Part shown: positions 15,135 to 24,455 of the stretch, piece after piece | Layout: each line of letters begins with the position of its first letter | Position numbering within the stretch: the stretch's first letter is position 1 | Source of the DNA: SBAX01 sp043806315 | GTDB taxonomy: Bacteria; Planctomycetota; Phycisphaerae; UBA1845 | Direction of reading: 5' to 3' | Length of the DNA stretch: 39,136 nt | Assembly: GCA_043806315.1 (NCBI GenBank) | Contig: JAZDHF010000103.1 | Span: 1-39,136, forward strand | Notes under the pieces: model-generated | What the model saw: only the letters and a program-made list of their open reading frames with translations | Told to the model about the DNA's origin: nothing | Database searches by the model: none | Made by a program: the position numbers and the translations under genes

Positions 15135-16508
15135 ATGTTCGCGACCTTCCTCAACATTTTTAAGATCCCCGAGCTGCGGAACAAGCTGCTGTTCACGCTG
15201 GGGATGTTGGCGACCTACCGCATCGGGTTCGTCGTCGCCGTCCCCGGCATCGACCAGAAGGCGATGGGCGCCGGCGCGCCCCAGGGCGGCGGCGGCGGTT
15301 GGGGCGATCTGATCAGCACGTTCGAGTTGTTCACCGGAGGGAATCTCAGCCAGAGCACGATTTTCGGTCTGGGCATTATGCCCTACATCTCGGCGTCCAT
15401 CATTTTTCAGCTCTTGGTGACCGTCATTCCCTCCTTGGAGAAGCTCCAGCAAGAGGGTGAAAGCGGGCGCAAGAAAATCCGGGAATACACCCGCTACGCC
15501 ACCGTCGGCCTGTGCATCATCAATGCCGCCGTTTGGATGAAGTACCTCGCCGATCAGGGATTCATTTTCCCGCAATTCACCGGACCGTGGATGGGGATGT
15601 CCTTTACCTACATGGTGATGACGCTGACGATCCTGACGACGGGAACCATGTTCTTGATGTGGCTTGGAGAGCAGGTCGACGAGTATGGAATCGGGAACGG
15701 CGTCTCGCTCATCATCATGGCGGGGATCGTTGCGAGAATCCCTGATGCCGTCATTTATGTCGTTCGGAATCTCAGCTTGAAGGGCACGGCCGATCGTTCG
15801 GTCATGGACTTACCCAAGGTCCTGTTCCTGCTCATTATGTTCGTGGCCGTCGTCGCCGGAGCCATTCTGATCACTCAAGGTCAGCGGCGGATCCCCATTC
15901 AGCAGGCCAAGCAGACCCGCGGACGCCGCGTCTACGGCGGGCAGCGACACTACCTGCCGCTGCGGGTCAATCACGGCGGCGTCATGCCGATCATCTTCGC
16001 CAGCTCGATGCTGATTTTCCCAGGTGTGATCTTCAGCGCCTTGCACAACGTGTGGCCCAACGCGTTTTTTGCATTTCTTCGCGAGTCGTTCGCTCGCGGG
16101 GACTATGTCTACACCCTCTCCGAAGTCGCGGCGATCTACTTCTTTGCCTATTTCTGGACCACTGTGCAGTTTCGTCCCAAGGAAATGGCGAACAATCTGC
16201 GCGACTATGGCAGTTTCATCCCCGGTCTTCGCCCCGGGAAGCGGACAGCGGACTACCTGGAAAAAGTAATGGGTCGGATTACTTATGTGGGTGCGGCGTT
16301 CCTGGCCATCATCGCCATCATTCCGAGTCTGGTGGCGCAGTCGTTGCAGATACCGTACATGGTCTCCGCGTTTTTGGGCGGGACCGGGTTGTTGATTGTG
16401 GTGAGCGTGACCCTGGATTTGGTCCAGCGAATCGAGGCGAATTTGATCATGCGTAATTACAAGGGCTTCCTCGGCGCCGAAGGACCGATCAAAGGCTCGC
16501 GAAACTAG
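15135..16508 (+). CDS. secY: Preprotein translocase subunit SecY
   Basis: SecY is the channel-forming subunit of the general secretion translocon in the inner membrane. The 457-residue protein has about ten hydrophobic segments and characteristic pieces: RNKLLFTLGMLATYRIG at the start, GIMPYISASIIFQLL (TM2), GEQVDEYGIGNGVSLIIMAGI, the cytoplasmic loop RRIPIQQAKQTRGR, LPLRVNHGGVMPIIFASS and FRPKEMANNLRDYGSFIPGLRPG. Length is within the usual 430-460. An insertion rich in glycine (GAGAPQGGGGGWGDL) lies in the first periplasmic region. It is placed between rplO and map without adk. Confidence 0.97.
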   Translation: MFATFLNIFKIPELRNKLLFTLGMLATYRIGFVVAVPGIDQKAMGAGAPQGGGGGWGDLISTFELFTGGNLSQSTIFGLGIMPYISASIIFQLLVTVIPSLEKLQQEGESGRKKIREYTRYATVGLCIINAAVWMKYLADQGFIFPQFTGPWMGMSFTYMVMTLTILTTGTMFLMWLGEQVDEYGIGNGVSLIIMAGIVARIPDAVIYVVRNLSLKGTADRSVMDLPKVLFLLIMFVAVVAGAILITQGQRRIPIQQAKQTRGRRVYGGQRHYLPLRVNHGGVMPIIFASSMLIFPGVIFSALHNVWPNAFFAFLRESFARGDYVYTLSEVAAIYFFAYFWTTVQFRPKEMANNLRDYGSFIPGLRPGKRTADYLEKVMGRITYVGAAFLAIIAIIPSLVAQSLQIPYMVSAFLGGTGLLIVVSVTLDLVQRIEANLIMRNYKGFLGAEGPIKGSRN

Positions 16509-16591
16509 GGATCCGGCAGAGGGAAGTGGAATCCAACGGCGCCGAAATGCCGCGAGCCCCGTGGCGAGGGCGATGGGCGAGGGTGTCTCGT

Positions 16592-17386
16592 TTGACGCAC
16601 GGCCGGGGCATCATCCTAAAAAGCCGTCGCGAGATCGAGCTCATGCGGCGTGCGGGACGGGTGGTCTACGGCGTCCTGCGGAGGATGGAAGAGTTGGCCG
16701 CCCCCGGCGTGACCACGGCGGCGTTGAACGCGGCGGCGGAGGAAATGATCGCCCAAGAGGGCGGGATCGCTTTGTTCAAGGGTGTAAAGAATCCGCAGGC
16801 GAAGTTTCCGTTTCCCGCGGCCTTGTGCACCAGTGTCAACGAGGAGTTGGTCCACGGGATCCCGGGCGACCGCGTGCTTCGGGAGGGTGATATCGTCAGC
16901 GTCGACTGCGGCGTGCGTCTGGGCGGCTATTGCGGCGACTCGGCCACGACGATCGCCATCGGCCAGGTGTCGCCCTCGACTCAGCATCTGATCGAGGTCA
17001 CGCGCTGCACGCTGGAGTTGGCGATGGAGTTGATCCGCCCGGGACGCATGTGGAGCGAGGTCGCCTCGTGCATGCAGGCGTTTGTGGAGGGAGCGAAGCT
17101 GTCCGTGGTGCGGGAGTTCGTCGGCCACGGTATCGGACGGGACATGCACGAGGAACCCAAGGTCCCCAACTTCTGGAACGACAGCCAGAAGCGGATGGAC
17201 TTCAAGCTCCTGCCCAAGATGGTGTTGGCGGTCGAGCCCATGGTGAATCTCGGCGGCTACGCGGTGGATTACGCCGGCGACGATCGTTGGGTCGTGGTGA
17301 CCAAGGATCGCAAGAACGCCGCCCACTTTGAGCACACCCTCGCGGTGACGGAGGGCGGCGTGGACGTGCTGACCGACGGGCGGTAA
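16592..17386 (+). CDS. map: Methionine aminopeptidase, type I
   Basis: MAP removes the initiator methionine from nascent proteins. The product shows GIILKSRREIELMRRAGRV at the start and the five metal ligands of the family: D in VSVDCGV, D in YCGDSAT, H in GHGIGRDMHEEP, E in AVEPMVNLG and E in HFEHTLAVTEGG. A TTG at 16592 with GAGGG at 16579-16583 gives 264 residues, the normal size. GTG at 16583 or 16526 and ATG at 16547 are in-frame alternatives that add residues without family similarity. It sits between secY and rpmJ, the classical position after adk, which is missing. Confidence 0.92.
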   Translation: MTHGRGIILKSRREIELMRRAGRVVYGVLRRMEELAAPGVTTAALNAAAEEMIAQEGGIALFKGVKNPQAKFPFPAALCTSVNEELVHGIPGDRVLREGDIVSVDCGVRLGGYCGDSATTIAIGQVSPSTQHLIEVTRCTLELAMELIRPGRMWSEVASCMQAFVEGAKLSVVREFVGHGIGRDMHEEPKVPNFWNDSQKRMDFKLLPKMVLAVEPMVNLGGYAVDYAGDDRWVVVTKDRKNAAHFEHTLAVTEGGVDVLTDGR

Positions 17387-17437
17387 CGCGGACGAGTCGC
17401 GGGACGGGGTCCGTGCGGATAGGCGAGGTGTGATGCG

Positions 17438-17551
17438 ATGAAAGTTCGATCCAGCGTGCGACGAATCTGCGAGAACTGCAAGATCGTCAAGCGAAGGGGC
17501 GTGGTGCGGGTCATCTGCACCAACCCCCGTCATAAACAACGTCAGGGATAG
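17438..17551 (+). CDS. rpmJ: Ribosomal protein L36, zinc-binding type (bL36)
   Basis: This 37-residue protein begins MKVRSSVRRICENCK and ends in CTNPRHKQRQG. Residues C11, C14, C27 and H32 form the zinc-binding set of the C+ L36 form, which stabilises 23S rRNA domains in the 50S subunit. An in-frame context and the position directly before rpsM are canonical; infA, often just upstream, is absent. The stop lies 12 bp before rpsM. Confidence 0.95.
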   Translation: MKVRSSVRRICENCKIVKRRGVVRVICTNPRHKQRQG

Positions 17552-17563
17552 GGAGAAGTCCAG

Positions 17564-17953
17564 GTGCCGCGTATTTCCGGTATAGACGTACCGCCCAACA
17601 AGCGGATCGAGTTCTCGTTACGCTACATCTACGGGATCGGCCCCAAGCTCGCGCTGGATATTCTGAAGGAAGCGCAGATCGAGGTGGGGGTCAAGGCCAA
17701 GGACCTCAACGAGGAGGAGGTCGCCCGGATCGGCGGCGTCATCGACCGAAACTACCAGGTCGAGGGGCAGCTTCGACGCATCATTCAGTCGAACATCGCC
17801 CGCTTGAAGGACATTCGCTGCTATCGCGGGATGCGTCACCGAGCCCATTTGCCGGTACGCGGCCAGCGGACTCGGACCAACGCCCGTACTCGAAAGGGGC
17901 CGCGAAAGACGGTCGCGGGCAAGAAGGGCGTGAAGGAGCTGACGCGTGGCTAA
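17564..17953 (+). CDS. rpsM: Ribosomal protein S13 (uS13)
   Basis: S13 sits at the top of the 30S head and contacts both the 50S subunit and P-site tRNA. The 129-residue product starts with GTG at 17564 and has PRISGIDVPPNKRIEFSLRYIYGIG, NIARLKDIRCYRGMRHRAHLPVRGQRTRTNARTRKGPRKTVAGKK, the helix-two-turn-helix and the basic tail. Its last 8 bases overlap the start of rpsK. Confidence 0.96.
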   Translation: MPRISGIDVPPNKRIEFSLRYIYGIGPKLALDILKEAQIEVGVKAKDLNEEEVARIGGVIDRNYQVEGQLRRIIQSNIARLKDIRCYRGMRHRAHLPVRGQRTRTNARTRKGPRKTVAGKKGVKELTRG

Positions 17954-18329
17954 ACGAGCGGGCAAGAAGGGCGTGCGGCGGAACGTGGCCAGGGGCGTGG
18001 CCCATATCAAGGCCTCGTTCAATAACACCCTCGTCACCATCACGGACGTCAACGGCGATGTTCTGGCACGCGGGTCCGCTGGAACGGTCGGGTTTAAGGG
18101 TACGCGGAAGAGCACACCGTTCGCGGCTCAGCGTGCCGTGGAGCAAGCGGCCCACGCCGCCCGGCGCTTCGGGGTGCAAGAGGTGGAGGTTCGGGTAAAG
18201 GGTCCGGGCACCGGCCGCGACGCGGCCATCACGGCGCTCCAGGCCTCGGGCTTGCGGATCCACTCCATTGAGGATGTGACCCCGCTGCCGCATAACGGAT
18301 GTCGCCCCGCCAAGAGGCGACGGGTTTAA
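17946..18329 (+). CDS. rpsK: Ribosomal protein S11 (uS11)
   Basis: S11 forms part of the 30S platform near the mRNA exit. The 127-residue product starts with GTG at 17946 inside the end of rpsM (8-base overlap). It shows GVAHIKASFNNTLVTITDVNGDVLARGSAG, KSTPFAAQRAVEQAAHAARRFGVQEVEVRVKGPGTGRDAAI and IHSIEDVTPLPHNGCRPAKRRRV, a near-consensus sequence. The overlap suggests coupled translation. Confidence 0.96.
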   Translation: MAKRAGKKGVRRNVARGVAHIKASFNNTLVTITDVNGDVLARGSAGTVGFKGTRKSTPFAAQRAVEQAAHAARRFGVQEVEVRVKGPGTGRDAAITALQASGLRIHSIEDVTPLPHNGCRPAKRRRV

Positions 18330-18351
18330 CAGGGTCGATCGGACGAGATAC

Positions 18352-18981
18352 ATGGGACGTTACATCGGTCCAGGTTGTCGCCTCTGTCGCCGTGAGGGGC
18401 TGAAGCTCATGCTCAAGGGGGCGCGTTGCGAAACGGCGAAGTGCGCCATGGAGCGAAAGTGGGCCAGCGCCCCGCCGGGGATGCACGCCTGGCGCCGCCG
18501 CAAGGCCGGCGACTACGGCGTGCGCCTGCGCGAAAAGCAGAAGGTGAAACGCTATTACGGCGTCTTCGAGCGCCAGTTCATGGTCTACTTCACCATGGCG
18601 GAGCGGGGCAAGGGCAATACCGGAGAAGCCCTGCTCAGTCTCTTGGAGCGGCGGTTGGACAACGTGGTGTGGAAGCTCGGCTTCGCCCCGTCCCACAAGG
18701 CCGCCCGGGTGGGGATCGCGCATGGGCACATTTACGTCAACGGCCGACGCCTCAACCGACCGAGCTACCTGGTCCAGCAGGGCGATCGGATCGCCGTGAA
18801 GCCCGCGGAGCGGAGCCAGAAGTTCATTCATCAATCGCTCGGCGAGGGGGCCCCGCCGGTCCAGCCGTGGTTGCAGTTGGACGCGCAGCGCCTCGAGGCC
18901 ACGGTGGCCGCGCTGCCGACGCGCGAGGACGTTCAGATTCCGGTGGAAGAGCAACTGATCATCGAGATGTGTAGTCGGTAG
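18352..18981 (+). CDS. rpsD: Ribosomal protein S4, zinc-binding type (uS4)
   Basis: S4 starts 30S assembly and in E. coli represses the alpha operon. The 209-residue product has four cysteines near the N-terminus (C9, C12, C26, C31) in the zinc-finger arrangement of the C+ S4 form. It continues with KQKVKRYYGVFERQF and the S4 RNA-binding domain (LLSLLERRLDNVVWKLGF, ARVGIAHGHIYVNGRRLNRPSYLVQQGD). A hairpin follows the gene before rpoA. Confidence 0.96.
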   Translation: MGRYIGPGCRLCRREGLKLMLKGARCETAKCAMERKWASAPPGMHAWRRRKAGDYGVRLREKQKVKRYYGVFERQFMVYFTMAERGKGNTGEALLSLLERRLDNVVWKLGFAPSHKAARVGIAHGHIYVNGRRLNRPSYLVQQGDRIAVKPAERSQKFIHQSLGEGAPPVQPWLQLDAQRLEATVAALPTREDVQIPVEEQLIIEMCSR

Positions 18982-19006
18982 GGGTCAAGCCGGCGCCGTT
19001 GTCCCC

Positions 19007-19033
19007 AGGCCGGGATTGCGTGGATCCCGGCCT
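19007..19033 (+). promoter_or_regulatory. Perfect 10-bp stem hairpin between rpsD and rpoA
   Basis: AGGCCGGGAT (19007-19016) pairs perfectly with ATCCCGGCCT (19024-19033) across a 7-nt loop. No U-tract follows, so it is not a typical intrinsic terminator. It ends 15 nt before the rpoA Shine-Dalgarno sequence (19049-19053). It could be an mRNA processing or stability element, or a regulator of rpoA relative to the upstream ribosomal genes. Confidence 0.65.
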
Positions 19034-19061
19034 TGAATAAGCCCTCTTGGAGGTCATCCCG

Positions 19062-20216
19062 ATGCGTATCAAATGGCGAGGATTGGAGTTGCCCAGCCGC
19101 GTCGCCCGCGACGAGGCCGTCAGCACCGATTCGTATGCGCGGTTCATCATCGAGCCGTTTGAGCAGGGATTCGGTACGACCATCGGAAACTCCCTGCGCC
19201 GCGTGTTGCTCTCCAGCCTCGAAGGCGCCGCGGTGACCAGCGTGAAGATCGCGGGCGTCTCCCACGAATTCCGCAGCATCGACGGGGTCCTGGAGGACGT
19301 GACCGACATCATCCTGAACATCAAGGGCATCGTCCTCATGCTCACGGGCGCGGAATGCAAAACGATGTCCGTTCGACGCGACAAGGCCGGCGAAGTCCGC
19401 GCCGGCGATATCGTGACCGACCCCGCGATCCTGATCGCTAATCCCGATCACAAGATCGCGACCCTGACGGCCAGTGTCCCGTTTCAGGTGGAGATGAACG
19501 TCCGCACCGGCCGGGGCTACGCCACCGTCAATGACAACCGGGCGGCGGAGCAGGAACTGGGCGTCATCCCCATCGACTCCATCTTTTCCCCGGTTTTGCG
19601 CGTGCGTTATCGAACGGAGGACATGCGCGTCGGGCAGCGGACGAACTACGATCGGCTGATCATGGAGATCTGGACCAAAGGGACCGTCCGACCGGAGGAC
19701 GCCCTGGTGGAAGCCGGGCTGATTCTGCGTAAGCATCTCAACCCGTTCGTGATGTATCACGAGCTGGGGGACCACGTGGTCACCGCGACGCGCCGCCTGC
19801 ACGAGTCCGAACCGTCCGAGGGTTCCGCCCTGGCGCAGCTTCTAGCCAAGCCGGTGACGACCCTGGAACTCTTCGTGCGGGCGAGCAATTGCCTCGAGGC
19901 CGCACAGGTGTTGACGCTTCGCGACTTGGTGACCAAGACCGAGTCCGATCTGCTTCGCTTTCGCAGCTTCGGCAAGACGTCGTTGCATGAGGTGCAACGC
20001 AAGCTGGCCGCGGTCGGTCTATCGCTGGGTATGAGATTCGGTGAGGAGCGGAGCAGGGCGGAGGCTTCGGGCAATGCGGAGGAGGCCCCCATCGCCGGTT
20101 TGGCCTCGCGCTTCGGGCACCCCGATGCGATGGGTACCGACCTGCCCGCCGGGCCGGGTGGTTCCGTGAGCGGAGGCAGCGCCGGGCCGATGGAAGTTTT
20201 TACGATGGGGGACTAG
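19062..20216 (+). CDS. rpoA: RNA polymerase alpha subunit
   Basis: Alpha dimerises to nucleate RNA polymerase assembly, and its C-terminal domain contacts promoter UP elements and activators. The 384-residue product has the N-terminal dimerisation core (FIIEPFEQGFGTTIGNSLRRVLLSSLEGAAVTSV). A linker leads to a C-terminal domain with LELFVRASNCLEAAQVLTLRDLV and LLRFRSFGKTSLHEVQRKLAAVGLSLGM. A Gly/Ser-rich tail of about 50 residues beyond the CTD makes it longer than the usual 310-340. The ATG at 19062 has GGAGG at 19049-19053; the TTG at 19047 lies within that site and is unlikely. Confidence 0.97.
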   Translation: MRIKWRGLELPSRVARDEAVSTDSYARFIIEPFEQGFGTTIGNSLRRVLLSSLEGAAVTSVKIAGVSHEFRSIDGVLEDVTDIILNIKGIVLMLTGAECKTMSVRRDKAGEVRAGDIVTDPAILIANPDHKIATLTASVPFQVEMNVRTGRGYATVNDNRAAEQELGVIPIDSIFSPVLRVRYRTEDMRVGQRTNYDRLIMEIWTKGTVRPEDALVEAGLILRKHLNPFVMYHELGDHVVTATRRLHESEPSEGSALAQLLAKPVTTLELFVRASNCLEAAQVLTLRDLVTKTESDLLRFRSFGKTSLHEVQRKLAAVGLSLGMRFGEERSRAEASGNAEEAPIAGLASRFGHPDAMGTDLPAGPGGSVSGGSAGPMEVFTMGD

Positions 20217-20281
20217 CCGGGCGACGGGCGGCATCCCGGCGCGCCGGGACTCGTTCCGATGACGGCTCGTCAAGTGACCTT

Positions 20282-20974
20282 ATGAGACATCGAGTACATC
20301 ACCGCAAGCTCAATCGCACCTCCGAGCACCGCGAGGCGTTGCGCCGCAATATGGCCCAAAGCCTGTTCGAGCATGGTCAGATCACGACCACGCTTCCCAA
20401 GGCCAAGGACCTTCGACCGTTCGTAGAGAAACTGGTCACGCTCGCCGTCCGCGCCCGCCGCCTGGGTAAGGCCGGGGACCGCGCCGGTGCGCTCGCGGCC
20501 CGTCGCTCGATTGACGGCTTGCTGACCGACCGCGCCATCATTCCGGCCGAGCATCGTGCGGCGTACGAGGGGATGTCCGACGCCGGCAGGGCGAAGTCGG
20601 TCCGGATGGTGAGCGGTCGACGCTATCGCACCGGTGAACCCAAGGGTCGCCTCGTGTTTACCGCCGATTCCGTGACCCGTCGGCTCATCGAGAAGATCGC
20701 TCCGCGGTTTGTGGACCGCCCCGGCGGGTACACGCGGGTCATCCATCTTTCCGACACGCGAATCGGCGATAGTTCACGTCTGGCGGTACTTCAACTGGTG
20801 GGGAATGAGCAGGCGCCGGGTTCGTTGACCAAGCCGCGTAAGTCCGCCCGCCGTCGCCGTACCGACGCACGCTACGCCATGGCCGTCAAGGCGGCTAAGG
20901 CTTGGAGCACGAAGGGCAGGACCGCCGGGCCTGACGCCAGCGAATCGCCTGCCGTCGACCGGGAACCCACCTGA
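20282..20974 (+). CDS. rplQ: Ribosomal protein L17 (bL17), extended
   Basis: L17 lies close to the tunnel exit of the 50S subunit. The 230-residue product has the family start MRHRVHHRKLNRTSEHREALRRNMAQSLFEHGQITTTLPKAKDLRPFVEKLVTLA and the closing RFVDRPGGYTRVIHLSDTRIGDSSRLAVLQLV. Most bacterial L17 proteins have 115-130 residues. Here about 45 residues are inserted in the middle, before RLIEKIAPRF, and a basic Ala/Lys-rich tail of about 60 residues is added. It ends the ribosomal cluster. Confidence 0.95.
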   Translation: MRHRVHHRKLNRTSEHREALRRNMAQSLFEHGQITTTLPKAKDLRPFVEKLVTLAVRARRLGKAGDRAGALAARRSIDGLLTDRAIIPAEHRAAYEGMSDAGRAKSVRMVSGRRYRTGEPKGRLVFTADSVTRRLIEKIAPRFVDRPGGYTRVIHLSDTRIGDSSRLAVLQLVGNEQAPGSLTKPRKSARRRRTDARYAMAVKAAKAWSTKGRTAGPDASESPAVDREPT

Positions 20975-21032
20975 CGTCGGTCGCTCCTTCGGCGGCTGGA
21001 CCGGTTTCTTGCTTTGGCGGACGGAGAAGGAC

Positions 21033-21467
21033 GTGTCGCGCGAACCGAACTGCGTGTTCTGCAAGATCGTCGCCGCCGAAATCCCGGCCGCGGTGGTCTA
21101 CGAGGACGACGCGATCGTCGCCTTCCTTGACGTCGGTCCATTGGCCGACGGGCACTTGCTGGTGATTCCCCGCGAGCACTACGCCCGACTGACCGATGTT
21201 CCACCCGCGCAATGCGCTCAGGTCGCCTCCGCCCTTCCGTTCCTCGGCCGCGTTGTGCTGCAAGTAACCCGGGCCGAGGGTTTCAACGTTCTCCTCAACG
21301 AGGGCCGCGTCGCGGGACAGGTCGTCCCCCATATTCACTTCCACGTCATCCCTCGCAAAACGGACGATCAATTGGGCTATCGCTGGAACGCGGGAAAATA
21401 CCCCGAGGGTCGGGCCGCGGAACTCGCCGCCGCCTACCGACGTGCCATTGCCGAACACTCCCCCTGA
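21033..21467 (+). CDS. HIT family nucleotide-binding hydrolase
   Basis: Members of the histidine triad family hydrolyse nucleoside phosphoramidates or dinucleoside polyphosphates. The 144-residue product has the N-terminal CVFC pair (C7, C10) that often binds zinc, then GHLLVIPREHY, NEGRVAGQVVPH and the catalytic triad HIHFH (H100, H102, H104). The GTG at 21033 is supported by GGAG 6 nt upstream. It follows rplQ by 58 bp and could be read from the same transcript. The convergent YjbQ-family gene ends 12 bp away. Confidence 0.93.
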   Translation: MSREPNCVFCKIVAAEIPAAVVYEDDAIVAFLDVGPLADGHLLVIPREHYARLTDVPPAQCAQVASALPFLGRVVLQVTRAEGFNVLLNEGRVAGQVVPHIHFHVIPRKTDDQLGYRWNAGKYPEGRAAELAAAYRRAIAEHSP

Positions 21468-21479
21468 CGGGCCGCCCCG

Positions 21480-21902
21480 CTACTCCCCGACCGCCTGAAC
21501 AATGATCCGCCGCGTGCGAGGCCGCGTATCGAAGTCAATCAGGACGATCTGTTGCCATGTACCGAGTTGCAGTTTGCGATGGACCAGGGGCACGGTCAGG
21601 CTCGGCCCCAACAACGACGCCCGGACGTGCGAATGTCCGTTGTCGTCGTGCCAGGTCTCTTCGTGTCGGTAACGGGCGTCCTGCGGCGCGAGGTCCTCGA
21701 AAGCGGTCTTGAGGTCGTGGTTGACAAGCCCCGGCTCGTACTCGGTCGTAGTGATACCCGCCGTTGAGCCGATGACAAAGACGGTGACGAGACCGTGGTG
21801 AATCCGTCCGCCGCCCACGCACTCCGCGACCCGATCCGTAAGGTCCAGAACCTGACTGTCCCCTTGAGTCTCGATCTCGAACTCGTGCGTTTCGACGGCC
21901 AT
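21480..21902 (-). CDS. YjbQ family protein (secondary thiamine-phosphate synthase enzyme family)
   Basis: The 140-residue product matches the UPF0047/YjbQ family. It shows GLVTVFVIGSTAGITTTEYEPGL, a conserved acidic-histidine stretch (RHEETWHDDNGHSHVRASLLGPSLTVPL) and the LGTWQQIVLIDFDTRPRTRRIIVQ end segment. Some members have a weak thiamine-phosphate synthase activity, but the physiological role is unclear. It lies 32 bp downstream of uvrB on the same strand and may share its transcript. Confidence 0.9.
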   Translation of the reverse strand: MAVETHEFEIETQGDSQVLDLTDRVAECVGGGRIHHGLVTVFVIGSTAGITTTEYEPGLVNHDLKTAFEDLAPQDARYRHEETWHDDNGHSHVRASLLGPSLTVPLVHRKLQLGTWQQIVLIDFDTRPRTRRIIVQAVGE

Positions 21903-21934
21903 TTCCGCGAGTATAGCCTGCCTTTCTCACGAAG

Positions 21935-23986
<2,052 letters not shown>

Positions 23987-24152
23987 CGCTGAAGGCCGGC
24001 GTGGTTGGAAAGACCGGCCTCCCCGTTTACGTTCCCCACCGCCGGGTCGAAACGGCGACGATCCACCGTTGCCCCCAAACCCGCGGCCAATGATACCGCA
24101 ACGTCGCGGACAGGGCGCATCCCATTAAGCGCGGCGGGGTCAATCGTTTCGT

Positions 24153-24231
24153 GTCATTCTGAGCGCAGCGAAGAATCTTGGAGCGAAGCATCTAGACGCG
24201 TAAGAAGATTCTTCGCTCCGCTCAGAATGAC
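24153..24231. repeat. Long imperfect inverted repeat (REP-like hairpin)
   Basis: The left arm (about 24153-24179, GTCATTCTGAGCGCAGCGAA onward) is complementary to the right arm (about 24205-24231, ending CTCAGAATGAC) over some 27 bp, with a 25-nt loop. The sequence TCATTCTGAGCGCAGCGAAGA resembles a palindromic repeat that recurs between genes in many bacterial genomes. It probably forms a strong hairpin in either transcript. Confidence 0.85.
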
Positions 24232-24362
24232 ATCCGGTGGGCGCTTTCGCGATCCCCAACGGGATACAACGTCGCGGACAAGGCCTGGGGACCGCGATGT
24301 TGGCGGACGGCGGGTTGGGAAATATACTCCTCGGTTTGCGGTCTGGCCGCGAGCGGAAGAAA

Positions 24363-24452
24363 AGTTGGAAGTTCGAAGGTCGAAGTTCGAAAAGGGCTGC
24401 GTGTCGGTCCAAGCACACACGCTCTTCGAACTTCGAACTTTGAACTTTGAAC
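24363..24452. repeat. Inverted blocks of 7-bp tandem repeats
   Basis: Four heptads of the AGTTCGA type run from 24363 to 24390. After a 34-nt spacer, four heptads of the opposite orientation (TTCGAAC, TTCGAAC, TTTGAAC, TTTGAAC) run from 24425 to 24452. The right block ends three bases before the ATG of the glycosyltransferase gene, so it occupies the place of a ribosome binding site. It could fold into a long stem. Confidence 0.8.
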
Positions 24453-24455
24453 TTC

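Larger units (their letters stand above)
23987..24455. other. 469-bp intergenic region between divergent uvrB and the GT2 gene
   Basis: I see no gene here. It holds a long inverted repeat (24153-24231) and a pair of oppositely oriented heptad-repeat blocks (24363-24452), and it must also contain the promoters for uvrB and for the glycosyltransferase. No convincing -35/-10 pair was found. Confidence 0.6.

Noticed and set aside
24363..24452. Heptad repeats considered as a CRISPR-like array
   Set aside because: The units are only 7 bp, contiguous and without spacers, and no cas genes are near.
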